Assembly: GCF_002002865.1 (NCBI RefSeq)
Contig: NZ_CP019508.1
Location: forward strand, 1 to 64,000
Direction: 5' to 3'
Length of the DNA: 64,000 nt
Source of the DNA: Brevundimonas sp. LM2
GTDB taxonomy: Bacteria > Pseudomonadota > Alphaproteobacteria > Caulobacterales > Caulobacteraceae
The position numbers were made by a program, and so were the translations under genes. Below the pieces are notes generated by a model. It was not told the DNA's origin and searched no databases. It was given only the letters and a program-made list of their open reading frames with translations. Shown in pieces: positions 22,115 through 35,294 of this stretch (position 1 is the first letter of the stretch; every line of letters starts with the position of its first letter).

Positions 22115-22504
22115 TCACGCCGCCAGTTGCAGCGTCATCAGGCGCTCGGCGTCATAGGCCGTCACCGAGGCCAGATCCGGCGCGCCGATCACTTCCATCG
22201 CCCGGGTCGGATTGTCGCAGACGGCCATCGGCGCATCGTACAGCCGCTTCGCGACCGGTGAGTCGCTGAGCACGCGGATGCGGGTGTGACGCGCATCCTG
22301 TCGCAACCGGCCCATCAACCGATCGATGTCCACCCGCGCGCCCTCCAGAACCTGCAGATAGCCACCCTCGTAAAACATGATGCTGCCCGTGATCCGGTCA
22401 CGCCGGTTGTTGCGCTCGGACGAGCCCAAAATCTGCGCGATGGTCAGCAGCGAGGTCTTGGCGGGACCGGCCGACTCACTGCTGTAGATGAGACGATAAA
22501 GCAA
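22115..22504 (-). CDS. BLUF domain blue-light sensor protein
   Basis: About 130 residues, essentially a single BLUF (blue light using FAD) domain. The family core is visible: LYRLIYSSESAG with the key Tyr, then LLTIAQILGSSERNNRRDRITG, IMFYEGGYLQVLEGARVD and GRLRQDARHTRIRVL. The C-terminal 35 residues are a short helical tail. No ATG occurs at the right place; TTG 22504 immediately before the LYRL motif is the best start, though it has only a weak SD. The frame stays open further upstream but overlaps the divergent hslV leader. It shares its promoter space with hslV. Confidence 0.85.
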   Translation of the reverse strand: MLYRLIYSSESAGPAKTSLLTIAQILGSSERNNRRDRITGSIMFYEGGYLQVLEGARVDIDRLMGRLRQDARHTRIRVLSDSPVAKRLYDAPMAVCDNPTRAMEVIGAPDLASVTAYDAERLMTLQLAA

Positions 22505-22565
22505 AATGTAACTCAGAGTTGTCGTTTGTACGGCAGTAATCGTTCCCGATAACCAAGGATACGGG

Positions 22566-22589
22566 TTGAAATATGGCCTGGCCCATCTT
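22566..22589 (+). promoter_or_regulatory. possible heat-shock sigma-32-like promoter before hslV
   Basis: TTGAAA at 22566-22571 and GCCCATCT at 22581-22588 resemble the -35 and -10 elements of sigma-32 promoters (CTTGAAA and CCCCATNT), but the spacer here is only 9-10 bases, shorter than usual. It lies about 55 bases before the hslV ATG. hslVU is a heat-shock operon in many bacteria, so the position makes sense. Weak evidence. Confidence 0.3.
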
Positions 22590-22643
22590 GGCCTGACGAA
22601 GTTCCGGCTTGCCGCGCCGCATTTGCGTCGCCATCTGCCAGCC

Positions 22644-23201
22644 ATGACCCAGAATTCTTCGAACTTTCCCGATTGGCACGGCACGACGATCCTCGCGGTG
22701 CGCAAGGACGGCCGGACCGTCATCGCGGGCGACGGCCAGGTCTCGATGGGGGCCACCATCGTCAAGGGGGCGGCGCGCAAGGTTCGCACCCTGGCCGGCG
22801 GCAAGGTCCTGGCGGGCTTCGCCGGGGCCACGGCCGACGCCTTCACCCTGATCGAACGGCTCGAGGCGAAGCTGGAACAGTATCCGGACCAGCTGGCCCG
22901 GGCCTGCGTCGACCTGGCCAAGGACTGGCGCACCGACCGCTACCTGCGGCGACTGGAGGCCATGCTGCTGGTGGCCGACAAGGACGCCATCTTCACGGTC
23001 ACCGGCGTCGGCGACGTGCTGGAGCCGGAATACGGCGTCGCGGCCGTCGGCTCCGGCGGCAACTACGCCCTGGCCGCCGCCCGCGCCCTGATCGACAACA
23101 CCGACATGGACGCCGAGGCCGTGGCGCGGCGCGCCATGGCGATCGCGGCGGACATCTGCGTCTACACGAACGGCAATCTGACGGTGGAGCGGCTGGGGTA
23201 G
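22644..23201 (+). CDS. hslV: ATP-dependent protease subunit HslV
   Basis: Proteolytic chamber of the HslUV (ClpQY) protease. About 185 residues. After a 13-residue propeptide ending WHG comes [10 protein letters not shown], giving the catalytic N-terminal Thr. GDGQVSMG, the [13 protein letters not shown] block and [11 protein letters not shown] are family landmarks. The start ATG 22644 is fixed by the propeptide. hslU follows after a GTGGCTG hairpin; the pair is the normal operon order. Confidence 0.97.
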   Translation: MTQNSSNFPDWHGTTILAVRKDGRTVIAGDGQVSMGATIVKGAARKVRTLAGGKVLAGFAGATADAFTLIERLEAKLEQYPDQLARACVDLAKDWRTDRYLRRLEAMLLVADKDAIFTVTGVGDVLEPEYGVAAVGSGGNYALAAARALIDNTDMDAEAVARRAMAIAADICVYTNGNLTVERLG

Positions 23202-23210
23202 GGTGAAGGG

Positions 23211-23290
23211 GTGGCTGGTGGCTGGTGGAGATGAGCCGCGCCGGCCTCCCCGTTCAACAACCAGTCACCAGCCACCAACCACCAGCCACC
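23211..23290. repeat. GTGGCTG-family hairpin (family A, copy 2)
   Basis: The left arm at 23211-23228 has GTGGCTG words in tandem; the right arm at 23260-23290 reads ACCAGTCACCAGCCACC and then ACCACCAGCCACC, pairing with the left. The loop is about 31 bases. It lies between hslV and hslU, so it could attenuate hslU relative to hslV. Confidence 0.85.
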
Positions 23291-23336
23291 TCGCTCGCCC
23301 CTCCCAAAGCCACCCCCGTCCCCCTATCTCCTCCTC

Positions 23337-24638
<1,302 letters not shown>

Positions 24639-24646
24639 GGCGAGCG

Positions 24647-24822
24647 TTCTCCCTCCCCCTCGGGGGTGCTTGGCCGATCGTATACGATCGGCCTGCGACG
24701 TCGCGCAGCCACGGGGTGGGGGCGGCAAGGCGATCCGGACACAGGCTGTCGTTGCCTCGCCTCGCCGCCCCCACCCGGTCTCCGCTTCGCTCCGACCTCC
24801 CTCCCCCGAGGGGGAGGGAGAG
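24647..24822. repeat. CTCCCTCCCC-family inverted repeat, copy 2
   Basis: Starts TTCTCCCTCCCCC and ends GGGGGAGGGAGAG. Its right half from about 24760 matches the dnaA-dnaN copy almost base for base, including CGCTTCGCTC. A palindrome CGATCGTATACGATCG sits inside the left part. It separates hslU from rlmN. Confidence 0.8.
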
Positions 24823-24899
24823 CGCAGTGCCTGCGACGCCTTAAATTGATGCCGATCCGTGCTATAGAGCCCCCTACCCTCCACTCAGGATCCTCGCCC

Positions 24900-26057
24900 G
24901 TGAGCGTCACGCTCGACCTGTCCCGCGTCTCCGCGTCGCCCATCAAGCCCCCCGTCAACCTCTCCGGTCTGACGCGCGCGGGCCTGCGCCAGGCCCTGAT
25001 CGACGCCGACATCTGCCCGCCCGAGAAGGCGAAGATGCGCGCCAGCCAGGTCTGGGGCTGGATCCACCATTTCGGCGTCACCGACTTCGACGCCATGACC
25101 AATATGGCCAAGGACGCCAAGGCCCGGATGGCCGCCGCCTTCACCCTGGCCCGGCCCGAGATCGTCGAGCGCCAGGTCTCGGCCGACGGCACGCGCAAAT
25201 GGCTGATCCGCACCGCCCCGGGCATCGAGATCGAGACCGTCTACATCCCCGACGTCGGCCGTGCGGGGGCCCTGTGCGTGTCCAGCCAGGTCGGCTGCAC
25301 CCTGAACTGCACCTTCTGCCACACCGGCACCCAGGCCCTGGTCCGCAACCTGACCGCCGCCGAGATCGTGGCCCAGGTCCAGGTGGCCCGCGACGATCTG
25401 AACGAATGGCCGTCCCCGAAAGAGGACCGCCGCCTGTCCAACATCGTCTTCATGGGCATGGGCGAGCCGCTCTACAATCTGGACCACGTCTCGGACGCCA
25501 TCGACATCATCTCGGACAACGAGGGCATCGCCCTGTCGCGCCGCCGTATTACGGTCTCGACCAGCGGCGTGGTGCCTCAACTGGAGCCGCTGGGCACCCG
25601 CACCCAGGCCATGCTGGCCATCAGCCTGCACGCCACCAATGATGCGCTCCGCGACGTCCTGGTGCCGCTGAACAAGAAATACCCGCTGCAGCAACTGATG
25701 GACGGCATCCGCGCCTATCCGGGCATCTCCAACGCGCGGCGCGTCACCTTCGAATACGTGATGCTGAAGGGCATCAACGACAGCCCCGACGAGGCCCGCG
25801 CCCTGGTCAGGCTGATCGAGGGCATCCCCGCCAAGGTCAACCTGATCCCCTTCAACCCCTGGCCGGGCACGGACTACGAGTGCTCGGACTGGAAGACGAT
25901 CGAGCGGTTCGCCGCAATCCTGAACAAGGCCGGCTACGCCTCGCCGATCCGGACGCCGCGGGGGCGGGACATCCTGGCGGCCTGCGGACAGCTGAAGTCC
26001 GAGAGCGAAAAGGTCCGGGCCAGCGCGCTCAGGAAGGCCGAGCAGGCGGCAGCTTGA
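24900..26057 (+). CDS. rlmN: dual-specificity 23S rRNA/tRNA adenine-C2 methyltransferase RlmN
   Basis: Radical SAM enzyme methylating A2503 of 23S rRNA and A37 of some tRNAs. About 385 residues. Radical SAM cluster [11 protein letters not shown], the [10 protein letters not shown] motif, [11 protein letters not shown], and the C-terminal region [10 protein letters not shown] with the second catalytic Cys. GTG 24900 is preferred because an AGGA lies 9 bases upstream and a -35/-10-like TTGATG and TATAG pair lies just before it; the in-frame ATG 24849 is possible. The 3' end overlaps the convergent membrane-protein gene by 29 bases. Confidence 0.96.
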   Translation: MSVTLDLSRVSASPIKPPVNLSGLTRAGLRQALIDADICPPEKAKMRASQVWGWIHHFGVTDFDAMTNMAKDAKARMAAAFTLARPEIVERQVSADGTRKWLIRTAPGIEIETVYIPDVGRAGALCVSSQVGCTLNCTFCHTGTQALVRNLTAAEIVAQVQVARDDLNEWPSPKEDRRLSNIVFMGMGEPLYNLDHVSDAIDIISDNEGIALSRRRITVSTSGVVPQLEPLGTRTQAMLAISLHATNDALRDVLVPLNKKYPLQQLMDGIRAYPGISNARRVTFEYVMLKGINDSPDEARALVRLIEGIPAKVNLIPFNPWPGTDYECSDWKTIERFAAILNKAGYASPIRTPRGRDILAACGQLKSESEKVRASALRKAEQAAA

Positions 26058-26520
26058 TGGCAGGTTCGTAGGCGATCCATCGGATGAGCAAGCCGGCCAG
26101 CGCACCCGGCAGAACGACCCAGCCGATCATGGCCAAAGCCGGGGCCGACATGCCGCCGAAGACGACGGTCCAGCCAGCGGTGCCAAGAGATGCCAGCGCA
26201 CTGCCGGCAACCGCCGCCGTCAAATAACTGCGCTTGCCGATCCCATGAAGCCAGAGCCACAGGGGTGATCCAAGCAGGATAATGCCTGCGCCGAACCCCG
26301 CAGCACCAACGCTGCCTGCATAGATCGAGATCGCCACGAGTCCCCTTAGGGGGGCTCGCTCCACAACGTTAGCGACGAGCACCAAGGCGGCGAACTCAAG
26401 CGCGATCAGAAGACCGGCAAGAACACTCGCAGCGGCAATCGCCAGGAGCCAGAACGGCCATTGCCGCAGTTTCGTGGCCGGACGCGGATAGAGCAACACC
26501 TTCAGCTCGCCGTCCGTCAC
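26029..26520 (-). CDS. predicted inner-membrane protein, unknown function
   Basis: About 163 residues with four or five hydrophobic helices ([23 protein letters not shown] is one, starting about residue 20). No motif is recognised. GTG 26520 overlaps the stop of the upstream 87-residue gene as GTGA, so the two are translationally coupled and probably function together. The 3' end runs 29 bases into the convergent rlmN gene. Confidence 0.65.
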   Translation of the reverse strand: MTDGELKVLLYPRPATKLRQWPFWLLAIAAASVLAGLLIALEFAALVLVANVVERAPLRGLVAISIYAGSVGAAGFGAGIILLGSPLWLWLHGIGKRSYLTAAVAGSALASLGTAGWTVVFGGMSAPALAMIGWVVLPGALAGLLIRWIAYEPAIKLPPARPS

Positions 26521-26780
26521 GACGCCCACGATCGCTCGTCGAAATCCATCGCGCGAGCGACTGCAACCACCGACTGCCCATCCGGACGCTGCTCCACCAC
26601 CACGATGTCGCCGGGCTGGAAGCTCCACGCCTCGTCCTCGGGCACCGGCGCGTCAGCGATCTGGTAGGTGGTCTCGCCCAGCCGACGGGCCTGCACCGGC
26701 CGCCAGACGTCCGTGCCTTCGTCCAGAAGGCGGACGAAAACGGTCGCGAGCTCAGTAGATGAAGCCGTCGCCGCCGACAT
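26517..26780 (-). CDS. small hypothetical protein with KOW/SH3-like core
   Basis: 87 residues, ATG 26780. The sequence ATVFVRLLDEGTDVWRPVQA followed by WSFQPGDIVVVEQRPDG looks like a small beta-barrel domain; conserved proteins of this shape occur in related alphaproteobacteria but their role is not known to me. It is coupled by a 4-base GTGA overlap to the membrane-protein gene downstream. Confidence 0.65.
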   Translation of the reverse strand: MSAATASSTELATVFVRLLDEGTDVWRPVQARRLGETTYQIADAPVPEDEAWSFQPGDIVVVEQRPDGQSVVAVARAMDFDERSWAS

Positions 26781-26824
26781 GGATCACGTCTCCTCTGCCG
26801 AAGTATGACCCACATACCCCAATC

Positions 26825-26960
26825 CGTCATCCTCGGGCTTGACCCGAGGATCGGATTGTCCGCATCCAAGATGATGAAGAGGCGCACCGAAAAAGGTTGC
26901 CGGACTTCATCTCATGCGCGGCTGAACATCTGATCCTCGGGTCAAGCCCGAGGATGACGG
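26825..26960. repeat. GTCATCCTCGGG paired repeat (family E)
   Basis: The left unit 26825-26853 and the right unit 26932-26960 are inverted copies of each other. Each unit is itself a palindrome around CCTCGGGCTTGACCCGAGG. This unit resembles repeats common in alphaproteobacterial genomes. It lies between argJ (downstream side) and the 87-residue gene promoter. Confidence 0.85.
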
Positions 26961-26970
26961 TGTGGGTGGG

Positions 26971-28380
26971 CTAGCTCCGATAGTCCCCGTTGATCTCGAT
27001 GTAGCCCTTGGTCAGATCGCACGTCCAAACCGTCGCCGACGCTCGCCCGGACCCCACATCCACGCTGATGTCGATCTCGGCGTTCTTCATATAGGCGCTC
27101 ATCTTGGCCTCGTCGTAGGTCGGCGACACCGCCCCCTCGACAGCCGCCACGTTCGGCCCGAACCGGATGGCCAGGTGGTCGCGGTCGACGGGTTCCTCGG
27201 TCTTGCCGACGGCCATGACGACCCGGCCCCAGTTGGCGTCCTCGCCGGCGATGGCGGTCTTGACCAGGGGACTGTCGGCGATCGACTTGGCCAATTTCCG
27301 GGCCGAGGCGGGGCTGGCGGCGCCGTCCACGGTCACGCGCACGAACTTGGTCGCCCCCTCTCCGTCACGGACCAGCTGGTGCGCCAGGTCCAGCATGACC
27401 CTTTCCAGAGCGGCCGAGAACTCCTTCAGCCGCCGGTCGCCCAGACGGCCGATACGCGGCGCGCCGGAAGCCCCGGTGGCGAACAACAGGCAGGTGTCGT
27501 TGGTCGAGGTGTCGCCGTCGACGGTCACCGAGTTGAACGTCGTCCGCACATGCAGGCCCAGCATGGCCCGCAACACGTTAGGGTGGATACTGGCGTCGGT
27601 GACGATGAAGGCCAGCATGGTCGCCATGTCCGGCGCGATCATGCCCGAGCCCTTGGCGATCCCGGCGATCCGCACCTTGACCCCGTCGATGCGGCACTCA
27701 GCATACGCCCCCTTGGGGAAGGTGTCGGTGGTCATGATGCCCCGACCGGCGGCGGCCCATTGCTCGGTCGGCGGGGTGTCTCCGTCCAGCTTCGTCTCGA
27801 CCTCGCCCAGCTTGGCCGCGATCTTGCGGTCGTCCAGCAGGACGCCGATCACCCCGGTGGAGGCCAGCATGACGTCGCGCTGGCGACAGCCGAACCGCTT
27901 GGCCACCTCGGACGCCGTGCGGCGCGCCGCGTCGGCCCCGGCCTTTCCGGTGAAGGCATTGGCGCAGCCGGCGTTGACGACCAGGGCCCGGACGTCCTCG
28001 CCGCCGCTGGTCCCGTCCAGATGGCGCTTGCACCAGTCGACAGGGGCCGAGCCGATCTTGTGGCGGGTGAAGACCCCCGCGCAGGTCGTGCCCCGGGCGA
28101 AGCGGAACACCACCAGGTCGTCGCGCTCGTGCTTGTAGAAGCCCGCGCGGGCCGTGGTGATCTCGACCCCGCCGACGGGCGGAATGGTCGGGAAGGGCAC
28201 GGCCAGGGGCGAGACCTTCAGACCGGGCTTGCCGGGCGCGGCGGGCGTCGGGGCGGGCGTCGCCGCCGGCTGGGGCTGGGTCGCCTTGCGGATCGCCGAG
28301 GCGAAGGGATCCAGCGCCTTTTCGAACGCCTGTTCGAACGCCTTGCCGGTCGAGACGGGTTTCTTCGGTTCGCCGCTCAC
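26971..28380 (-). CDS. argJ: bifunctional ornithine acetyltransferase / N-acetylglutamate synthase
   Basis: Arginine biosynthesis enzyme that recycles the acetyl group from N-acetylornithine to glutamate. About 469 residues. The core begins near KVSPLAVPFPTIPPVGG; TTCAGVFTRHKIGSAPV, GCANAFTGKAG and the self-cleavage site MATMLAFIVTDA (cut before Thr) are all there, so it should mature into alpha and beta chains. Unlike typical ArgJ it has an N-terminal extension of about 60 residues rich in Ala and Pro. GTG 28380 overlaps the stop of the parvulin gene (GTGA), so both are translated from one message. Confidence 0.95.
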   Translation of the reverse strand: MSGEPKKPVSTGKAFEQAFEKALDPFASAIRKATQPQPAATPAPTPAAPGKPGLKVSPLAVPFPTIPPVGGVEITTARAGFYKHERDDLVVFRFARGTTCAGVFTRHKIGSAPVDWCKRHLDGTSGGEDVRALVVNAGCANAFTGKAGADAARRTASEVAKRFGCRQRDVMLASTGVIGVLLDDRKIAAKLGEVETKLDGDTPPTEQWAAAGRGIMTTDTFPKGAYAECRIDGVKVRIAGIAKGSGMIAPDMATMLAFIVTDASIHPNVLRAMLGLHVRTTFNSVTVDGDTSTNDTCLLFATGASGAPRIGRLGDRRLKEFSAALERVMLDLAHQLVRDGEGATKFVRVTVDGAASPASARKLAKSIADSPLVKTAIAGEDANWGRVVMAVGKTEEPVDRDHLAIRFGPNVAAVEGAVSPTYDEAKMSAYMKNAEIDISVDVGSGRASATVWTCDLTKGYIEINGDYRS

Positions 28381-29333
28381 GGGGCCACCGTCTTGGGCGC
28401 GGGGGTGGAAGCGGCGGGCACCGGGGCGGGCGCCGGGGCCGGCGCGGCGGCACGAGGGGCCGAGGCGGGCTCCTGGGGCGTATTGCCCTCGGCGGCCAGC
28501 AGCACATCGACCTTGGCCTTGCCGCGCAACTCCTCCAGCAGCTGTCGTACCCCCTCATAGGTCAGATAGCGGACGATCTGCGGCCGCGCCTGGTCAAGCG
28601 TCGGCGGGCTTTCGCGTCGCCGGTCCTCGACCCTCAGCACGGCCCAGCCGCCCTCGGTCTGGAACGGGCCGACGGTCGAGCCGGCCGGGGCCTCGCGCAG
28701 GGCGCTGGCATAGGCCTGGGGCATGACGTCGGCGGTCGAATAGCCGAGATCGCCGCCCGAGAACCGCGTCGCCTCGTCGATCGACCGCTCCTGCGCCACC
28801 GCCTCGAAACTGGCGCCCTGGCCCAGGATGCCCAGCACGGCGTCGGCCTCGGGCTTGGTGCGCGACAGGATCAGGCGGACGCGGATCTCCTCCGACGTCC
28901 GGGCCAGGCGCAGCTGCTCCTGATACAGGGTCTGCACCGCCTGGTCCGAGATCGCGCCGTTGACGACGTTCTCGACCAGCATGTCGCCCAGGATCCGCTC
29001 GCGGGTCGCCTCCAGCCGCCGCTGGGCCAGGGCGGAGTTGTCGAGCCCGCGCCGCTCGGCCTCGCGCGCCAGCAGTTTCTGGTCGACCACCTCGTCCAGC
29101 ACGCGGCGGAACAGGTTGGAGGTGATGTCCAGGGGTTCGCCCTCGCCCACCAGGCCTTGGGCCACGGCTTCGCGCTTGACGTCGGAAGCCCAGATGGTCT
29201 GGTCCTGGACCTTGGCCACGGCCCGGTCGCCCGGTTCCGGCGGCTGGTCGCTGCCCCCGCCGCGCCCGCAGGCGGCCAGCCCCAGCACGGCCATGAAGGC
29301 CAGCAGGACATAGGGGTTGCGTGAATGTCGCAT
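28377..29333 (-). CDS. parvulin-type peptidyl-prolyl isomerase lipoprotein
   Basis: About 318 residues. Signal peptide LLAFMAVLGLAACGRGGG with lipobox LAAC anchors it in the envelope. A SurA-like N-terminal chaperone part (DITSNLFRRVLDEVVDQKLL) precedes a parvulin domain with ATRFSGGDLGYSTADVMPQAY and VGPFQTEGGWAVLRVEDRR. The last 45 residues are an Ala/Pro-rich tail. Likely helps fold outer-membrane proteins. It precedes and overlaps argJ and is divergent from secA. Confidence 0.9.
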   Translation of the reverse strand: MRHSRNPYVLLAFMAVLGLAACGRGGGSDQPPEPGDRAVAKVQDQTIWASDVKREAVAQGLVGEGEPLDITSNLFRRVLDEVVDQKLLAREAERRGLDNSALAQRRLEATRERILGDMLVENVVNGAISDQAVQTLYQEQLRLARTSEEIRVRLILSRTKPEADAVLGILGQGASFEAVAQERSIDEATRFSGGDLGYSTADVMPQAYASALREAPAGSTVGPFQTEGGWAVLRVEDRRRESPPTLDQARPQIVRYLTYEGVRQLLEELRGKAKVDVLLAAEGNTPQEPASAPRAAAPAPAPAPVPAASTPAPKTVAP

Positions 29334-29574
29334 CGGACGCTCCGTCCAGACTGAAGGGGTCCAAACGCCGGGCTGAAAAGCCCCTCGCGTTGACAGGGGT
29401 ATGGCCGGTGCTTAAGTCCCGCCTGCGCCCAAGTCGAGGGGTTTTCGATCGTATGCGCGGCCGCTTGAGCCGCCTCGCCCGGCAGCCTCTCTCGCGGCGT
29501 TCGTCGACGCCCGCAGGGTTTGATCCCTGGGGCATTTCCAGAGCTATTGATCGCTCGACGTTACCGGACCGCCC

Positions 29575-32430
<2,856 letters not shown>

Positions 32431-32482
32431 GGCGAAGCTCTTGCACGGGACCGGCTGATCGTCGATCCTGAGGCAGGAGGCC

Positions 32483-32758
32483 ATGATGGGTAAGCACGAG
32501 ACGCTGCAGGTCGAGCTGTCCGAGCCCATGGCTCGGATCATCGACCGAGCCGTTGCGAAGGGTGACTACGCTTCATCCGACGAGGTGGTACGCGCTGCTT
32601 TGGACGCATGGTCGTTCAGCCGGCTGCCCCGCGCCCGTGACGAGGCCCATCTGCGCGAAATGCTGCAGGAAGGCATCGACAGCGGCCCAGGCCGTCCGGC
32701 GGATGACGTCTTCGATGAGCTCGAGGCGCGTTACGCCTCTATGATCCGCGACGAATGA
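32483..32758 (+). CDS. parD: ParD-type antitoxin
   Basis: About 91 residues. Ribbon-helix-helix DNA-binding N-terminus (LQVELSEPMARIIDRAVAKGDYASSDEVVRAAL, here shortened: LQVELSEPMARII then DEVVRAALDAW) and an acidic C-terminal tail that should neutralise ParE. It would also repress its own promoter. The SD AGGAGG sits 7 bases before the ATG codons at 32483/32486. The 3' end overlaps parE by 4 bases (ATGA). Confidence 0.88.
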   Translation: MMGKHETLQVELSEPMARIIDRAVAKGDYASSDEVVRAALDAWSFSRLPRARDEAHLREMLQEGIDSGPGRPADDVFDELEARYASMIRDE

Positions 32759-33048
32759 AGGCTCGCTTTTCACGGAGGAGCGAGATCGATCTCGCTGCCA
32801 TCGGTGAGTTTATCGCCGGTGACAATCCGAGGAAGGCGCTCAGCTTCGTACGGGAACTGAGGACAAGAGCGGCAAAGGCCGCGACCGACCCCCGGCTCTA
32901 TGCCGTGCGAGGGGAGCTGACGGTTCCGGTTCGTCGCATCGTCCACGGCAACTATTGCATCTACTATTCGGTTCGTGATGACGAGGTCCGGATCGAGCGG
33001 ATCATGCACGCCGCCATGAGCGGTCATCCCGTAGCCGACGAGTCCTGA
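32755..33048 (+). CDS. parE: ParE-type toxin
   Basis: About 97 residues of the RelE/ParE superfamily. RSEIDLAAIGEFIAGDNP, VRELRTRAAKAATDPRLYAVRGEL and VRRIVHGNYCIYYSVRDDEVRIERIMHAAM match ParE, which usually poisons gyrase. Reading overlaps parD upstream (ATGA) and the kynureninase-like gene downstream (TGATG), so three genes are coupled. No truncation is visible. Confidence 0.88.
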   Translation: MKARFSRRSEIDLAAIGEFIAGDNPRKALSFVRELRTRAAKAATDPRLYAVRGELTVPVRRIVHGNYCIYYSVRDDEVRIERIMHAAMSGHPVADES

Positions 33049-34214
33049 TGTCTTACAAACCCCTCTTCTCCCGCGCCCTCGCCCTCGACCCCGAGCGGCT
33101 GCATTTCGCGGCGCACAGCCATCACCTGTGGCCCGACGCCTCCTTCGACGGTCAGGTGCGGGCCTGGGTCGAGGCCAACCATTTCGCCGATCGCAAATGG
33201 GACCTGGTCTTCGGCGACGTCGTCCCCGAGGCCCAGAAGCATGTCGCGCGCGAGCTGAACCTGCCGGATCCGGAGACCGTCGTCTTCGCCCCCAACACCC
33301 ACGACTTCCTGATCCGCGTCTTCTCGGGCTGGGAGACCCGGCCCGTCCGCATCCTGACCACTGACGGCGAGTTCCACGCCTTCCGCCGCCAGGCCGAGCG
33401 CTGGGAGGAGAGCGGCGAGGCAGTGGTCAGCCGCGTGCCGCTGGAGCCGTTCGACACGTTCGATGCTCGCTTCACCGCCGCCGCCGAGGCCGGGGGTCAC
33501 GATGTGATCGTCGTCAGCCAGGTCTTCTTCAAGACCGGCCAGGCCATCGGCTGCCTGGACGCCCTGGCGGCGCTGGCGAAGCCGGAGGGCCCCTGGGTGA
33601 TCGTCGACGGCTATCACGGCTTCATGGCCACCCCGACCGACCTGTCGGCCGTGGCGGACCGGGTCTTCTACGTCTCCGGGGGATACAAATACGCCATGAC
33701 CGGCGAGGGCGCGGGCTTCCTGCATGCGCCCGACGGCTTCTGCGAGCGGCCCGTCGTGACCGGCTGGTTCGCCGAATTCGGCAATCTGATGGGTCCGCCC
33801 GAGGGGGTCCAGTACCGCGCCGACGCCGGCCGGTTCTGGGGGGCCACCTTCGATTCCACGCCCCTGTACCGGTTTAACGCGGTGCGGCGGATGCTGGACG
33901 AGCAGGGCCTGTCCACCGCCGACATCTCGGCCCATGCGGACGCCCTGTCGGCCCGCTTCGCCGAGGCGCTGGCGGCGGGCGACTGCGGCCGGCTGGGCGA
34001 GGCGACGGTGCTGAACGCCGACGCCGGCGACGGCCGTCCCCGCGCCCGCTTCCTGGCCCTGAAGCACAAGGACGCCCAGGCCTGGCGCGCGCGGTTGCTG
34101 GAGGCCAACGTCGTCACGGACGTCCGCGATGACGTGATCCGCTTCGGCTTCGGCCTGTATCAGGACGACGCCGACGTCGAGCGCCTGGTCGAGACCTGCG
34201 GACGCCGCTTCTAG
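33048..34214 (+). CDS. kynureninase-like class V aminotransferase-fold enzyme
   Basis: About 388 residues. PLP enzyme of the class V group; the lysine that binds PLP is in SGGYKYAMTGEGAGFLH, followed by the GWFAEFGNLMGPP block typical of kynureninase-like proteins. WVIVDGYHGFMATPTD contains the PLP-binding Asp. The enzyme might act on kynurenine-type or another amino acid; substrate is uncertain. It begins one base inside the parE stop, an odd partnership for a metabolic enzyme. Confidence 0.82.
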   Translation: MSYKPLFSRALALDPERLHFAAHSHHLWPDASFDGQVRAWVEANHFADRKWDLVFGDVVPEAQKHVARELNLPDPETVVFAPNTHDFLIRVFSGWETRPVRILTTDGEFHAFRRQAERWEESGEAVVSRVPLEPFDTFDARFTAAAEAGGHDVIVVSQVFFKTGQAIGCLDALAALAKPEGPWVIVDGYHGFMATPTDLSAVADRVFYVSGGYKYAMTGEGAGFLHAPDGFCERPVVTGWFAEFGNLMGPPEGVQYRADAGRFWGATFDSTPLYRFNAVRRMLDEQGLSTADISAHADALSARFAEALAAGDCGRLGEATVLNADAGDGRPRARFLALKHKDAQAWRARLLEANVVTDVRDDVIRFGFGLYQDDADVERLVETCGRRF

Positions 34215-34221
34215 GCTGGCC

Positions 34222-35115
34222 TCAGTAGAAGGTGCTTTCGTCCTGCTGGGTCGGCTGGGGCGTGGCGGTCTGGCCGGGCGGGGTGGACGTCGTTCGCGGC
34301 GTGGGCGTGGGCGTCTGAGGCGCCGCGCCGGGCTGCCCCGGCTGACCGTTCGCCGGCGGAATGCCCGGCAGGGTCGGATACGGCAGACTGTCCGGCGCGC
34401 CGGGCGCCTGCGGCGGCGCGTCCGACGGCACCGCCATGCCCGGATCGCTCGGTTCGCCCGGCGCGACCCGATCCGGCGCATCGAAATCGTCGCGGATGAA
34501 GGGCCAGGACCGGGCATCGGTGCAGGCGCAGGCCTTCATGAACCCGTCGCGGTCGCGCCAGATCACCAGCGGATAACCGGTCGGCACGCCGGCATCGCGC
34601 AGCAGGTCGTTGATCTTGGTCACGAAGGTCCGGCTGGCCTCGACCACGGCGGAGCGGGCCAGATTGCCGTCGGAGGGGGGAATGCCCGCCGCCGTCCAGC
34701 TGGCCGCCGGGGTCGCGGTCCAGCGCTGATACAGGACCCAGTCCCGGTTCAGCCACAGCTCGGCCACCGTGGCGCGCTCGGCGGCGCTGGACAGGGTCTG
34801 CCCCTCGCGGTCGGCCCGGGCGAAGACGATCACCCGGACTTCCACGCCCCCGGCGCGCAGCTTCTCGGTCTCCTCGCGCTCATACCGCTGGCTGGTCGCG
34901 CTGTCGCGATAGCCGACGATGTAGAGCGGCTGGCCCCCGCCGCCTTCAGACACCCAGGACGCCTCGTCCAGCAGCCGCTGAATCTCGGCCTGGTTGCGGG
35001 TCACCGTCACCGGCTGGAACCGGGCGTAGAAGTTCCAGTAGGCCCAATAGCCCGCGCCCGCGAGGCCGAGGCCGATGACGACCGCGAGGGCCGACCAGAT
35101 CAGGAAACGACGCAT
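34222..35115 (-). CDS. membrane-anchored hypothetical protein
   Basis: About 297 residues. One N-terminal membrane helix (FLIWSALAVVIGLGLAGAGYWAYW) then a periplasmic domain whose pattern PLYIVGYRDSATSQRYEREE with VEVRVIVFARAD suggests a thioredoxin-like or DsbC-like fold, and later WRDRDGFMKACACTD with two cysteines. The last 95 residues are Pro, Thr and Gln rich and probably unstructured. Function unknown. Convergent with the kynureninase-like gene. Confidence 0.7.
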   Translation of the reverse strand: MRRFLIWSALAVVIGLGLAGAGYWAYWNFYARFQPVTVTRNQAEIQRLLDEASWVSEGGGGQPLYIVGYRDSATSQRYEREETEKLRAGGVEVRVIVFARADREGQTLSSAAERATVAELWLNRDWVLYQRWTATPAASWTAAGIPPSDGNLARSAVVEASRTFVTKINDLLRDAGVPTGYPLVIWRDRDGFMKACACTDARSWPFIRDDFDAPDRVAPGEPSDPGMAVPSDAPPQAPGAPDSLPYPTLPGIPPANGQPGQPGAAPQTPTPTPRTTSTPPGQTATPQPTQQDESTFY

Positions 35116-35294
35116 GCGGGGAGGCGCTCCAGCTTCAGCATATCGGTCACCCTAACGCTTAACACTGAATTGCGTCGCCTCGAACACGTTGCTTTCCCCT
35201 CGCCTTACGCCGGCCTTATCCCGTTGCCTCCCTTCGATATGGCGCGGTTACGGGCCTCGGGTGTCTGGTCGCCTTCGGATCGAAGGAGATCGTG

